Source: Gracilimonas tropica DSM 19535
GTDB taxonomy: Bacteria; Bacteroidota; Rhodothermia; Balneolales; Balneolaceae
Length of the DNA: 64,000 nt
NCBI RefSeq assembly: GCF_000375425.1
Contig: NZ_AQXG01000003.1
Span: 360,854 to 424,853, forward strand
Direction of reading: 5' to 3'
Positions 54,611-63,980 of this stretch are shown one piece after another; position 1 is the first letter of the stretch, and each line of letters begins with the position of its first letter. Made by a program: the position numbers and the translations under genes. The notes beneath the pieces were generated by a model. The model made no database searches and was not told where the DNA came from. It worked only from the letters and a program-made list of their open reading frames with translations.

Positions 54611-55202
54611 TATTCAAAATGATTTCTGTCCGGGCGGAGCACTTGCCGTTCCCCATGGAGATGAAGTCATTGAGCCAACCAATGCACTTCTGTCAGAATT
54701 TGACTGTGTGGTACAAACGCAGGACTGGCATCCCTCCGATCACCTTTCCTTTGCTTCAAATCATACAGAAAAGGAACCTTATGAGACCATAGAAATGGAG
54801 TACGGAGAACAGGTACTTTGGCCCGATCATTGTGTTCAAGGCACAACCGGTGCTGACTTTCATCCAGATCTGAAGACGATTCCCTCCCAGCTTATTATTA
54901 GAAAAGGATTTAGAAAGCATATCGATTCTTATTCTGCCTTCTTTGAGAATGATCATAAAACTGTTACAGGACTGCATGGTTACCTGCAAGCAAGGAATGT
55001 TAATGAGATCTACATCACCGGATTAGCGACCGATTTTTGCGTGAAATGGACTGCGCTTGATGCCCGAAAACTAGGTTACGCCGTTCATGTTGTAGAAGAT
55101 GCTGTCAGAGGAATTAATATGAATGGGTCTGTTGATGCGGCTTTCGATGAAATGAAAACCTCCGGTGTAAATATCGTTCAGTCAAAACAGTTGAGAGGAT
55201 AA
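54588..55202 (+). CDS. pncA: Nicotinamidase
   Basis: A 204-residue isochorismatase-fold hydrolase that converts nicotinamide to nicotinate. The catalytic triad is visible: Asp8 (LLIVDIQNDFCPGG), Lys106 (IRKGFRKH) and Cys151 (ATDFCVKWTALDA). The metal-site region QTQDWHPSDHLSFASNH and LWPDHCVQGT match PncA. It overlaps pncB by 23 bases and supplies its substrate. Full length. Confidence 0.95.
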   Translation: MKALLIVDIQNDFCPGGALAVPHGDEVIEPTNALLSEFDCVVQTQDWHPSDHLSFASNHTEKEPYETIEMEYGEQVLWPDHCVQGTTGADFHPDLKTIPSQLIIRKGFRKHIDSYSAFFENDHKTVTGLHGYLQARNVNEIYITGLATDFCVKWTALDARKLGYAVHVVEDAVRGINMNGSVDAAFDEMKTSGVNIVQSKQLRG

Positions 55203-55203
55203 T

Positions 55204-56295
55204 TTGAGTTTTAACCACATTTTTGATCATGTCGTACTTGGCGCCGGTGTTGCGGGGCTTGCAATCGCCAAAGCTTTGCAGGAAAAAGGCCGATCTGTTT
55301 GCCTTATTGACACACGGGATATTGCCGCCGGAGCTTCCGGAACTCCTCTTGGATTGATCAATCCCGCAACCGGACGTTATGGAACTAAGGTTTGGGGAGC
55401 CAAAGAGTGCCTGAATGCCGTAACCAAAGATCTGGAAGAAATACAGGAGAAATCCCCCACTCCGTTTTTCAAAAATACCGGGATCCTGCGTCCGGCTCAG
55501 GACAAGGAAATGGCGGAACGTATGCATGAAAACGTGCATAAATACAATTGGCCTGAAGGCTGGTGCGAATGGCTTGACCTTGAAAAAGTTCAGGAGATCA
55601 ATCCCAACATCCATTGTGTTGATGGAGCCATGTGGCTTCCAAAAGGACTTACAGTTAACGTAGAAGCATACCTGAAAGCAAAGACCAGGGTTTTGGAATC
55701 AAGAGGATTAAAGGTCAAAACCGGAAAATCCTATCATATCGAGACCGGACAAAAAACGACAGTATTGAAGTTTGAAGATGGAACAGAGATTGAGGCGCTT
55801 TCCCTGATCTTTACATCCGGCCATGAAACATCAGATTCGAAATTTTGGGATTTTTTACCTCTTCACCCCATAAAAGGACAAGTGGCAACCTTTGAATCTC
55901 CCGAAGCCGACCGTTTTGATTATTCACTCTCAGCCCTTGGGTATATAGCTTCCATCTCGAACTCCAGATTTGTGGCCGGCAGTACGTATGAACATCATTT
56001 TGAGGATATTGAACCTGACGAAGATGGATTGAATTACCTCAAAGAAAGACTGGGAGGAGTCTACCCTGCTCTGTTCAAGAATGCAGCCACAGTCGCCCAA
56101 TGGGCAGGTGTCAGGGCGTCCACTCCCAACCGTAAACCTTTTGTTGGGAGACATCCTGAAATCGATAATTTTTACGTTTTCACGGGTTTGGGATCAAAAG
56201 GGCTGATGTACAGTGTTTATATGGCGGAGATCCTGTCTGACCATATTTTGAATGCGTCTGCATTGCCCAAAGAAATATCAGTCGGTCGTATATAA
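55204..56295 (+). CDS. FAD-dependent oxidoreductase (DAO family)
   Basis: A 363-residue D-amino-acid-oxidase-fold flavoprotein. The dinucleotide motif HVVLGAGVAGLAIAKALQEKG is at residues about 9-29. Further marks: GLINPATGRYGTKVW, HPIKGQVATFE and a C-terminal VTGLGSKGLMY-like segment (FVFTGLGSKGLM). It resembles the oxidase half of MnmC and glycine-oxidase-like proteins. The start is TTG 55204, supported by GAGAGG just upstream and by the FAD motif close behind. It follows pncA after one base, so it is probably in the NAD salvage transcript; the functional link is unclear. Substrate unknown. Confidence 0.82.
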   Translation: MSFNHIFDHVVLGAGVAGLAIAKALQEKGRSVCLIDTRDIAAGASGTPLGLINPATGRYGTKVWGAKECLNAVTKDLEEIQEKSPTPFFKNTGILRPAQDKEMAERMHENVHKYNWPEGWCEWLDLEKVQEINPNIHCVDGAMWLPKGLTVNVEAYLKAKTRVLESRGLKVKTGKSYHIETGQKTTVLKFEDGTEIEALSLIFTSGHETSDSKFWDFLPLHPIKGQVATFESPEADRFDYSLSALGYIASISNSRFVAGSTYEHHFEDIEPDEDGLNYLKERLGGVYPALFKNAATVAQWAGVRASTPNRKPFVGRHPEIDNFYVFTGLGSKGLMYSVYMAEILSDHILNASALPKEISVGRI

Positions 56296-56634
56296 TTCAT
56301 CGCTGGCCCGGTATTCCCCTTGTTCATTCACAAAAGCATTACTCTTTATTTTATGCTTTTCAAGCTGTTTGATGCGATAGCGAATGTATTTCTTTTTCTG
56401 AGGTGCTTTTTTATCCCTAAAAAGTAAGTTTATTTTGAGCCAGGCATTCAGTTCATCTTCCTCTTCCCCATTCCAAACGGCTGAAACCAAACGATCCACT
56501 TCTGTTTTATAATTATTTGAAGAGAATCTTTTCACCAGATAAGCCATCCCATAGCTTAAGGGAATAGCAAAGATGAAAGCGAATATCTCATAAATAGCAA
56601 AGCTCGTCATAGCATCTGATCTTTCAAATGCCAT
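56278..56634 (-). CDS. Small single-pass membrane protein
   Basis: A 118-residue protein of unknown family. One membrane segment near the N-terminus (about 12-33, FAIYEIFAFIFAIPLSYGMAYL, split here as FAIYEIFAFIFA and onward) is followed by a basic helical domain (KKAPQKKKYIRYRIKQLEKH). An alternative start is ATG 56610. Its 3' end overlaps the convergent oxidoreductase gene by 18 bases. Length, charge pattern and lack of a better frame support it as real. No function can be assigned. Confidence 0.6.
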   Translation of the reverse strand: MAFERSDAMTSFAIYEIFAFIFAIPLSYGMAYLVKRFSSNNYKTEVDRLVSAVWNGEEEDELNAWLKINLLFRDKKAPQKKKYIRYRIKQLEKHKIKSNAFVNEQGEYRASDELYTTD

Positions 56635-56679
56635 AACGAGCTTTTAAGTTCAAAAATTCAGTATACCTGAATTATTTTA

Positions 56680-58188
56680 TCAGAACCGAATGACCAATCC
56701 ACTCCAGGCAGCTCCGATCGAGGCACCTCTTTTCTCTGAATTAGACACCGATGAAGCTCCCACAGTGAGCTCAAAGTTATTGAAATCGAGCCCAATACCG
56801 GCTGAATATGTAGTGGAAGAATATCCTCCAACTCTTGTTCCAACCCGAAGAGGAATGAAACCAAGAACTTTATATTGAGCACCTAAGCTAAGCGTACTTC
56901 GGTCTGAATTGAGACCGTTGGTATTGAATCCAACACCATAATCAATGGCAACCAATAAATTCCCAATTTCAAGAGAAGTCCCAAAGTTGAACATGGATGG
57001 CAGGCTGTATTCGATTCCGCTAATGCCCTGAGAATTGAATTGTCCATATACATCATTCTGAAGGCTATCCGACAGATTATCGAAGTATGAATCAACGGTT
57101 TCATCCTCACCTATTCCTTCATAAGTGAAGGTTCCGTCAGCATACACGTCAGATGCATCTTTGTTGAAATTCAAGCTACCAAGATCAGTAAATGACATGG
57201 AAACCCGCAGCTTCTTGTCTTTTTTCATGAACAACGGAACAGGCAGTGAAGAAATATCCAGTTCTGCGGTCAGGCCGAAATCAAGTCCAAAGCCCGTAGC
57301 TTGAGCACCGGCCAGATCATCACCAAGGTCGCCCGCATCCACATAGTCGCCTAACTCGGCATCACTGTTCTGATTGTAAGCCGCTTCGAATTCCTGAAGC
57401 TGACGAGACAGTACACCAATGGTTTGCAGGTTGTAGTTAAACTCATGCGTGATGTTATACTGACTGCCATACTGAGGGTCGTTCATCGTCAAAAATGAAT
57501 TGAACTGAAGATTGGCAGTATAAATACCATGCAAATACTTTGGCGCAACACCGGCAAAGATCTTGACATCGTCAACAAACGGCAGTTTTGGAATAGGAAT
57601 GAAATCAAGTTCCCGTGCATAGCCAAAAGAAACTTCGGCAAAAGCAATGGTATTTGAGCCGAAGTTGATGGGTGTGCGTGTTGAGAACTTGTCCGAATCC
57701 AAACCATAGGTCAGCAATTCTGCCATCCCTTTGTTGATCGTGAAGTCTTCCGTAATTCTCATACGAGAAGCCACACTGAATGCCTGTTTGGTTCCGCGGT
57801 ATGAAACTCCGACCGGAGACATGCTAAAAGTTGTGGAAAGATTTCGGGTATTCTCCGGATTATCCCCAAACCACTCAGCGAGCATGTTGGTACGGGTATC
57901 ACCAGCTATCAATTGCCCGGTTGTCAGGTACTTATTGTACACTGCAACATTGGCTAAGTCGCCACCTGTCTTGAGCCCAAAATTGAGCAGTCCAACTTCT
58001 ACATTGGCACGATGCATTTCCAGCATCAGGTTTGCAGGGTTTACGAAATTGGCATTGAAACCACTCATATAGGCAGTTCCCCCACTCCCCATAGCAATGG
58101 ATTGCGAGGTATAATGACGTGACTGCGAATAGGCCGTTACTGATGTCACTCCAAATATGAGTAACAGAAGTAAAAGATTCTTTTTCAT
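56680..58188 (-). CDS. DUF5723-like outer membrane protein, second copy
   Basis: A 502-residue protein starting at ATG 58188 (MKKNLLLLLLIFGVTSVTAYSQ, a signal peptide); the in-frame ATG 58212 would add eight residues. Mature N-terminus SIAMGSGGTAYMSGFNANFVNPANLML matches the protein at 3104. The remainder is beta-rich and ends IGAAWSGLVIRF with terminal Phe, as in outer-membrane barrels. It lies 25 bases after the stop of the large lipoprotein gene upstream, so the two form a likely two-gene operon, unlike the lone copy at 3104. Confidence 0.72.
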   Translation of the reverse strand: MKKNLLLLLLIFGVTSVTAYSQSRHYTSQSIAMGSGGTAYMSGFNANFVNPANLMLEMHRANVEVGLLNFGLKTGGDLANVAVYNKYLTTGQLIAGDTRTNMLAEWFGDNPENTRNLSTTFSMSPVGVSYRGTKQAFSVASRMRITEDFTINKGMAELLTYGLDSDKFSTRTPINFGSNTIAFAEVSFGYARELDFIPIPKLPFVDDVKIFAGVAPKYLHGIYTANLQFNSFLTMNDPQYGSQYNITHEFNYNLQTIGVLSRQLQEFEAAYNQNSDAELGDYVDAGDLGDDLAGAQATGFGLDFGLTAELDISSLPVPLFMKKDKKLRVSMSFTDLGSLNFNKDASDVYADGTFTYEGIGEDETVDSYFDNLSDSLQNDVYGQFNSQGISGIEYSLPSMFNFGTSLEIGNLLVAIDYGVGFNTNGLNSDRSTLSLGAQYKVLGFIPLRVGTRVGGYSSTTYSAGIGLDFNNFELTVGASSVSNSEKRGASIGAAWSGLVIRF

Positions 58189-58213
58189 TTGTTTTAAAGC
58201 CGAGTAATTCATT

Positions 58214-60502
58214 TTAGTTTACCTCCGATTCAATGGTTAATTCTGCTCGAACCGACAGTTGGATTGAGTCGGTGGTACGCAACCTCACTTCTTCACCATC
58301 TTTGGTGTTCAGGGCTGCTGATATTTTCATATATCTTGTTTTGTAAAGCTGATCCAATTGAGAAGCTTCCAAAGCGATCACGGTTGAACCAGAGGTGGCA
58401 GCAGATGAAAAACCTGATCCGTCAACTTCTGCAGCCATCAAGCCAACATCTTCAATGCTGACCGGTGTTGGCGAAAGCGGATTATAGTTTTCATCCAAAA
58501 ACATGATATCCAGGTTAAAACCAAGTGGTAAACCGTTTTCATATTCAATTACGATTCGCCCTTCAGAAATGCCGGAAGTACCTTCCTGGGTAGACGGCAG
58601 ATCGGCCAGGTCTTGTGCAACCGTGTCGGTGTAGGTTGCAGCTTCAGGAGTAGAGAAAGCCAGAGGAATATCGATACTGATCTTAGGATCAAAATTAAGC
58701 GGATCGATGATCGTTGCTTCTTGCTCATCTTCGTTGATCACTGCTTTCCCGATAAAACGAATATCGGATGGCAGGTTATTCAGGAAATCATCGATGTTGG
58801 TGCCGTCCTTGTCGAATAAAATGGAACTTGTGATGTTATCTCCATTCGGATTCTCAGCCAGTGAAAACTTGATCATTTGTTCAGGATTCAGCGGCTCTCC
58901 GGGCCTGATATTCAACCCATTAATTGGATCGGTGCTGCTGACCGTAAAATCACCGGCTGTTCCTCTTAAGAATACCTGCTCACCATTGCCATTGGTTCCG
59001 ACAAAAGCTCCATATATAGTAGTAGGAACACTTACATTCGTTGTGTAGTTAATGGAAAGGGTTGGGTTGGTAAAGTTCAGATTCTCAAGTTGACGGGAGA
59101 GCTCATCCAATCCGTCGATCTCTGTGATCTCTGCTTCATTATCATTGAAAAGAGATAGAACTTCATCGCTACCTTCGTCATCATTCAACAGTACAACTTG
59201 CTGCTTCACAATACCTGTTGCGCGATCGATCGTCAGGTTAGAGATTTCCACAGAAGAAGTAATGGACTGGTTTTCATTGATCACACGAATTCTTTCACCT
59301 GCGGGTGCATTCTTGGTATTCTCAGTCGATGAATTGATCTCATAAGATACCTCATTACCATTGGCACGAATCTCACAACCGGAAAGGTCAATGATTGCTT
59401 CGTCGGTTGAACTTGCCCTTTCAATTCGATTGTTGCCGGTGTAGCTGATGACCAACGGATCGGCACTGCTTACAAAAGGATTGCTTGAGGCTGCACTTGC
59501 CGGACAAGACTGAATATCTGTAAAGGTGATCACGAGATCGATATCAAATTCCAGCTGATTTTCGATGGGCGCGATGATGACCTCACCCGATTTTAACCGT
59601 ACAAAATGGTTTGGATCATTAAACACGAATTCTTCATCGCTGAATGTTGCCGTACTGGTGGTAGAGAAATCTTGCTCATCCAGAGCGGCCTGTACCTGAG
59701 AGGCTACCAATCCATTTCCTACCACTGAGTTAACGGTAAGAGCGCCCGGATTGCTTGGGAAATTAAATGCATCCCAGGAAATCACGATCTCAACTCCTAA
59801 ATTAACTAACCGGTCACCTTCTGTAAAAGCGATGGAGGCCGTTTGAGTTGCACCATCCACCAACTGATTGCCGTTCGCAGCGCTGAAGGTTGCAGATGCC
59901 CCGATCGCACTGTTTGTAACGGTGTCGATCACTTGTATTTCAGCTGTTTGGAAATCAAATCCTAAGGAGTTTTGAACTTCAATTTCCAGCACCCCGTCTT
60001 TGATGGTGGCACTTCGGAAGAAATCCGTATTGGCACCGATCGAAAGTCTTACCGGATTTGCGTTGTTATTACCGGCCGGGATAGGTGTTCCTGCAGGCAC
60101 GAGGTTTGGATCCTGTCCGGTTACTTCCTGAATGTTCGCTTCACCCAAAGCTCCATCAGAAGAGGAAAAGTCGGTGATTTCAATTTCACCAACTTGCGAC
60201 TCAAAAGAGGTTGGATCTACATTAATGGTTGGTATAGCATCATTTAAGTCTCCAAAGTCGAAATCTTCTTCTTTAGAAATAATGATAGAATTATCACTTT
60301 CTATGGTAAACAGGGAGTCCAAGTCAGAGCTGGTCGTATCGATCAAAGCTGTTGAATCTCCCATAAACTGAAAGCTCTTATTGTACATAAGTGGTGCTTC
60401 AACTTTATGGGAGGTCTTGAAATCGGGCTGTTTGGGAATTTCACATCCCACAAAAACCATAGTTAGTACTATCAGATATAGAAAGGGTTTCTGTATTTGC
60501 AT
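58214..60502 (-). CDS. Large beta-rich lipoprotein
   Basis: A 762-residue lipoprotein. ATG 60502 (MQIQKPFLYLIVLTMVFVGC) gives a clean lipobox signal; the open frame up to 60559 adds 19 residues that spoil it. The rest is Asp-, Ser- and Thr-rich with many short beta strands (for example DGVLEIEVQNSLGFDFQTAE) and no recognised catalytic motif. It is translated just before the outer-membrane protein at 56680, so an outer-membrane partnership is likely. Its size and composition suggest an extended surface or periplasmic fibre-like protein. Family not recognised. Confidence 0.75.
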   Translation of the reverse strand: MQIQKPFLYLIVLTMVFVGCEIPKQPDFKTSHKVEAPLMYNKSFQFMGDSTALIDTTSSDLDSLFTIESDNSIIISKEEDFDFGDLNDAIPTINVDPTSFESQVGEIEITDFSSSDGALGEANIQEVTGQDPNLVPAGTPIPAGNNNANPVRLSIGANTDFFRSATIKDGVLEIEVQNSLGFDFQTAEIQVIDTVTNSAIGASATFSAANGNQLVDGATQTASIAFTEGDRLVNLGVEIVISWDAFNFPSNPGALTVNSVVGNGLVASQVQAALDEQDFSTTSTATFSDEEFVFNDPNHFVRLKSGEVIIAPIENQLEFDIDLVITFTDIQSCPASAASSNPFVSSADPLVISYTGNNRIERASSTDEAIIDLSGCEIRANGNEVSYEINSSTENTKNAPAGERIRVINENQSITSSVEISNLTIDRATGIVKQQVVLLNDDEGSDEVLSLFNDNEAEITEIDGLDELSRQLENLNFTNPTLSINYTTNVSVPTTIYGAFVGTNGNGEQVFLRGTAGDFTVSSTDPINGLNIRPGEPLNPEQMIKFSLAENPNGDNITSSILFDKDGTNIDDFLNNLPSDIRFIGKAVINEDEQEATIIDPLNFDPKISIDIPLAFSTPEAATYTDTVAQDLADLPSTQEGTSGISEGRIVIEYENGLPLGFNLDIMFLDENYNPLSPTPVSIEDVGLMAAEVDGSGFSSAATSGSTVIALEASQLDQLYKTRYMKISAALNTKDGEEVRLRTTDSIQLSVRAELTIESEVN

Positions 60503-60944
60503 TGCCGAGTAGTTAAATTTTATTGTTGAATTTGCTCCCGAATTAAAACCTAAAGTCAATTGAGGAAGTCGCTCAAATTATGAAGGATTCTTAACGAAAT
60601 TAAATTAAAAATGATTTACACTTTAAAAACGCCTGATTATGCAGTGTTTTTTAAAACAGAGTTTCGAATCACCCTAACTTTCAGGGAGCACTTTGCAACG
60701 TTGTATTTTGGTGGCGAATGGTAATGAATTGCGCGAAGACATTCGTGAGAAACTATTCTCACTTCCCATGGGTACTTGTACCTATGGATAAGGTAAATTG
60801 TCTTCTTTCTATTTTCGGGTTTCTTTTAGTGAATGATCTGATAAGAGTCCGCCTCACTTTTTTTCGCATTCACTCACAATTCTCGGGGTAATTCGGTATT
60901 TTTAGGGCTTATCAGAATTTTGAACTTAATATTTATAACCATAC
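60503..60944. other. Gene-free divergent region before lysS
   Basis: No gene is seen in this 442-base region between the large lipoprotein and lysS, which diverge. It must hold promoters for both. A 22-base inverted repeat, CCATGGGTAC-TT-GTACCTATGG (60766-60787, one G-T mismatch), lies near the middle; nothing else stands out. Confidence 0.5.
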
Positions 60945-62492
60945 ATGTCTGACCAGGAATTATCTCTTTCGGAACAGGAAGCCATCCGTAGAGAAAAGCT
61001 TGAGCAACTACAGGAATTAGGAGTCAACCCTTACCCTTACTCGTACGAAGTCACTCACACGTCCAAAGATATTCTTAATAATGAAGAAAAACTTCTGAGA
61101 GACGAAGAGACAAACCCTGAATCGGAAGTCGTTAGCATTGCCGGACGAGTGATGGCCCGGCGTATCATGGGGAAAGCTTCGTTTTTTAACCTGCAGGATG
61201 CCGAAGGAACCATCCAGGTGTACATCAGCCGGGACGATGTAAAAACGGATGAACTTGGGACAGACAATTATAATAAGGTGTTCAAGAAACTCACCGATAT
61301 CGGTGATTTTGTAGGTATCAAAGGATTTGTATTTAAAACCCGGACGGGAGAAACTACGGTTCACGCCCAGGAATTTGAACTGCTTTCCAAAACCATCCGG
61401 CCTATTCCTACCCCCAAAGAAGAAAAAACCGAAGATGGCGAAACCATCGTCCACGATGCCTTCACCGATAAGGAACAGCGCTATCGTATGCGCTATGTGG
61501 ATCTGATCGTAAACCCGGAAGTGCGGGAAACCTTCCGCCGGCGTACGCACATGGTGCAGGTGATGCGCAACGTCATGAATGAGAAAGGCTACCTCGAAGT
61601 AGAAACTCCGATCCTGCAACCCGTTTACGGTGGAGCCGCAGCCAAGCCTTTCGTTACGCATCACAATGCGCTGGATATGGACCTGTATCTTCGGATCGCC
61701 AACGAGTTGTATTTAAAGCGTCTCATTGTAGGTGGATATGAAGGCGTATATGAGTTTTCCAAAGATTTTCGGAATGAAGGCCTCTCCCGCTTTCACAATC
61801 CTGAGTTTACCCAGGTTGAGTTGTATGTAGCATACAAAGATTACGACTGGATGATGGCATTCACCGAAAACATGCTGGAGAAAGTAGCATTGGAACTCCA
61901 CGGTTCAACCAAAGTGAAGGTAGGAGAACATGAGATCGATTTTAAAGCTCCATGGAAACGAATTCCTTTGTTTGAGGCGATTGAAAAAGAAACCGGGCAT
62001 GACTTATATGGAAAAGATCTGGATGAACTGAAGGCAGCTGCAAAAGAATTACATATAGAGATTGATGAGTCTTTTGGCGCTGGTAAGATCATTGATGAGA
62101 TCTTTGGTGAGTATGTAGAACCAAAACTCATTCAGCCTACTTTTATCACCGATTATCCTATCGAAATGAGTCCGCTTACCAAAAAGCATCGCTCTAAAGA
62201 AGGATTGGTAGAACGTTTTGAAGCCATTTGTAACGGTAAGGAAATCGCCAATGCCTACACAGAGCTCAATGATCCTATCGATCAGCGAGAGCGGCTGGAA
62301 GAGCAAGCCAAATTGAGGGCAGGTGGCGATGAAGAAGCCATGACTATCGACGAAGATTTCATTCGGGCGCTGGAATACGGAATGCCTCCTACAGCAGGAA
62401 TTGGAATTGGCATCGACCGGTTAGCGATGATCATGACAAACTCTGAATCCATTCGTGACGTACTGTTCTTCCCACAAATGAAGCCGGAATAA
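60945..62492 (+). CDS. lysS: Lysyl-tRNA synthetase, class II
   Basis: A 515-residue synthetase that charges tRNA-Lys. The N-terminal OB-fold anticodon-binding domain ([23 protein letters not shown]) is followed by the class II core: motif 1 region [26 protein letters not shown], motif 2 [21 protein letters not shown] and motif 3 [24 protein letters not shown]. The LysRS-specific [23 protein letters not shown] is present. Length normal. The 133-base gap to the next gene holds an inverted-repeat element. Confidence 0.96.
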   Translation: MSDQELSLSEQEAIRREKLEQLQELGVNPYPYSYEVTHTSKDILNNEEKLLRDEETNPESEVVSIAGRVMARRIMGKASFFNLQDAEGTIQVYISRDDVKTDELGTDNYNKVFKKLTDIGDFVGIKGFVFKTRTGETTVHAQEFELLSKTIRPIPTPKEEKTEDGETIVHDAFTDKEQRYRMRYVDLIVNPEVRETFRRRTHMVQVMRNVMNEKGYLEVETPILQPVYGGAAAKPFVTHHNALDMDLYLRIANELYLKRLIVGGYEGVYEFSKDFRNEGLSRFHNPEFTQVELYVAYKDYDWMMAFTENMLEKVALELHGSTKVKVGEHEIDFKAPWKRIPLFEAIEKETGHDLYGKDLDELKAAAKELHIEIDESFGAGKIIDEIFGEYVEPKLIQPTFITDYPIEMSPLTKKHRSKEGLVERFEAICNGKEIANAYTELNDPIDQRERLEEQAKLRAGGDEEAMTIDEDFIRALEYGMPPTAGIGIGIDRLAMIMTNSESIRDVLFFPQMKPE

Positions 62493-62496
62493 TGTT

Positions 62497-62619
62497 AAAC
62501 ACCCAATTCCAAACTCCAATGACCCATTATGCGATCTAACACAGATTATATATTTGTCATGGTAATGGGATTTCTGATGGTGATTAAATCTGGAATTAGG
62601 TGTTTGCAATTTGGAGTTT
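62497..62619. repeat. Inverted-repeat element between lysS and the permease gene
   Basis: AAACACCCAATTCCA (62497-62511) matches the complement of TGGAATTAGGTGTTT (62591-62605) at 14 of 15 positions. Also AAACTCCAA (62511-62519) is the complement of TTGGAGTTT (62611-62619), and CCCATTA pairs with TAATGGG in between. The pairs are not fully nested, so it is a set of inverted repeats rather than one simple hairpin. It may act as a weak terminator or be a dispersed element. Confidence 0.5.
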
Positions 62620-62625
62620 CATCCT

Positions 62626-63852
62626 ATGAAATTTGAATGGTATCTGGCGCTTCGGTATTTCAAGGGAGTTCGTAAGAGTTCGGGCTTTCTCTCCTTCATA
62701 AAATATATGTCGATTGCCGGAATAGCGGTGGGTTCAGCCGGGTTACTGATCGCTCTCTCCATCGTACATGGCTTTAAATCTACCATAAACGGCAAGATCA
62801 TGGATTTTGCCCCACACATCACAGTAACTACGTTTTCAGAGCGGCCTATTCAACGTGTGGATACGGTTTTATCTCATTTAGACAAATATCCTGAGATCAC
62901 CAATAAGCAAGTCATCATCCAGGGAGAAGTGATGATACAGACCAAAGATCAGGTGACCGGTACACGGCTTAAAGGGGTTGATTTAGCAGAGCCCCGATTT
63001 GGTATCAGCCGGTATCTTTCTAAAGGCACTTATGATCTTTCTGAAGATTCAACGGGACTGCCCGGTGTGGTGTTGGGTGCTCAACTGGCTCAGGAAATTT
63101 CTGCTGAAATAGGATCGGTCATTACCGTATACACCATTGGGGGAATTCCATCGATCATCAACTCTCCGGAGATCAAGCAATTCAGGCTCACCGGTATTTA
63201 TGAGACCGGGATCGAGCAGTTTGATAATGTATTCGCCCTGGTTGGCCGCGAACATGCCCGCGAGCTTTTCGGATATCGGCAAAACCAAGCCGATGCCATT
63301 GAGTTGAGGCTCCAGGAAGGCATTGACATCTTTACTTTCAAAGAAGACCTCAGCCGTAAGCTCACCTTCCCCTATTACAATGAAACTATATATACCGTTT
63401 TTGGAAATATTTTTGCCTGGGTAGAACTTCAGGAAAATATGATCCCATTGGTGATTAGCGGGATGATCATTGTAGCTGCATTCAATCTCATCGGAGCTAT
63501 TTTGATGATGGTACTTGAACGCACACGCGATATTGGGATCCTGAAGACGATTGGAAGTAAATCCAGGATCATCCGGCGTATTTTTATGATGGAAGGACTT
63601 CTGGTTGCAGGAGTGGGCTTGAGCATCGGCATCGCTATTTCTCTGCTATTCTATGTTCTGCAGGTCAACTTTCAGATCATACCGCTTTCACAGGAAAATT
63701 ATTTCATGAAATATGCGCCGGTAGAACCTCACCTCATCGATTTCTTTTTAGTGACTGCCATAACATTTATTCTCTCCGCCATTGCATCCTGGTTTCCCGC
63801 CCGAATTGCCGCCAATACAGATCCTGTTAAAGTCATTTCTTTCGGAAGATAA
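62626..63852 (+). CDS. LolC/LolE-type ABC transporter permease
   Basis: A 408-residue FtsX-family permease starting at ATG 62626 (MKFEWYLALRYFKGVRKSSGF); the upstream TTG 62611 is less likely. Layout: N-terminal helix (about 25-45), a large periplasmic MacB-like domain (about 48-265), then three helices (about 270-300, 315-350, 370-400) including FNLIGAILMMVLERTRDIGILKTIGSKSRIIRRIF, quoted as the FtsX core. It matches lipoprotein-release permeases. No ATPase is adjacent; lolD at 18004 is a candidate partner. Confidence 0.85.
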   Translation: MKFEWYLALRYFKGVRKSSGFLSFIKYMSIAGIAVGSAGLLIALSIVHGFKSTINGKIMDFAPHITVTTFSERPIQRVDTVLSHLDKYPEITNKQVIIQGEVMIQTKDQVTGTRLKGVDLAEPRFGISRYLSKGTYDLSEDSTGLPGVVLGAQLAQEISAEIGSVITVYTIGGIPSIINSPEIKQFRLTGIYETGIEQFDNVFALVGREHARELFGYRQNQADAIELRLQEGIDIFTFKEDLSRKLTFPYYNETIYTVFGNIFAWVELQENMIPLVISGMIIVAAFNLIGAILMMVLERTRDIGILKTIGSKSRIIRRIFMMEGLLVAGVGLSIGIAISLLFYVLQVNFQIIPLSQENYFMKYAPVEPHLIDFFLVTAITFILSAIASWFPARIAANTDPVKVISFGR

Positions 63853-63863
63853 ATTCTACGAAT

Positions 63864-63926
63864 GTCCATCATTCCGTTTCCCCGACAGGACTTTCTGTTT
63901 TATCTCAGAGAAACGGGGTGATGGAC
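63864..63926. repeat. Long hairpin after the permease gene
   Basis: GTCCATCATTCCGTTTC (63864-63880) and GAAACGGGGTGATGGAC (63910-63926) pair over 17 bases with two T-G positions, around a 29-base loop. It starts 12 bases after the permease stop. It lacks a run of T directly after the stem, so it may be a repeat or a Rho-type stabiliser rather than a simple terminator. Confidence 0.5.
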
Positions 63927-63980
63927 TTGAGCAAAGAGTACGTTCGTTTTCAACCCTTCTATTCTTTTATACCTATATAC

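Noticed and set aside
61017-61664. A 215-residue minus-strand open frame
   Set aside because: It is antisense to the conserved lysS coding region and shows no recognisable protein features.
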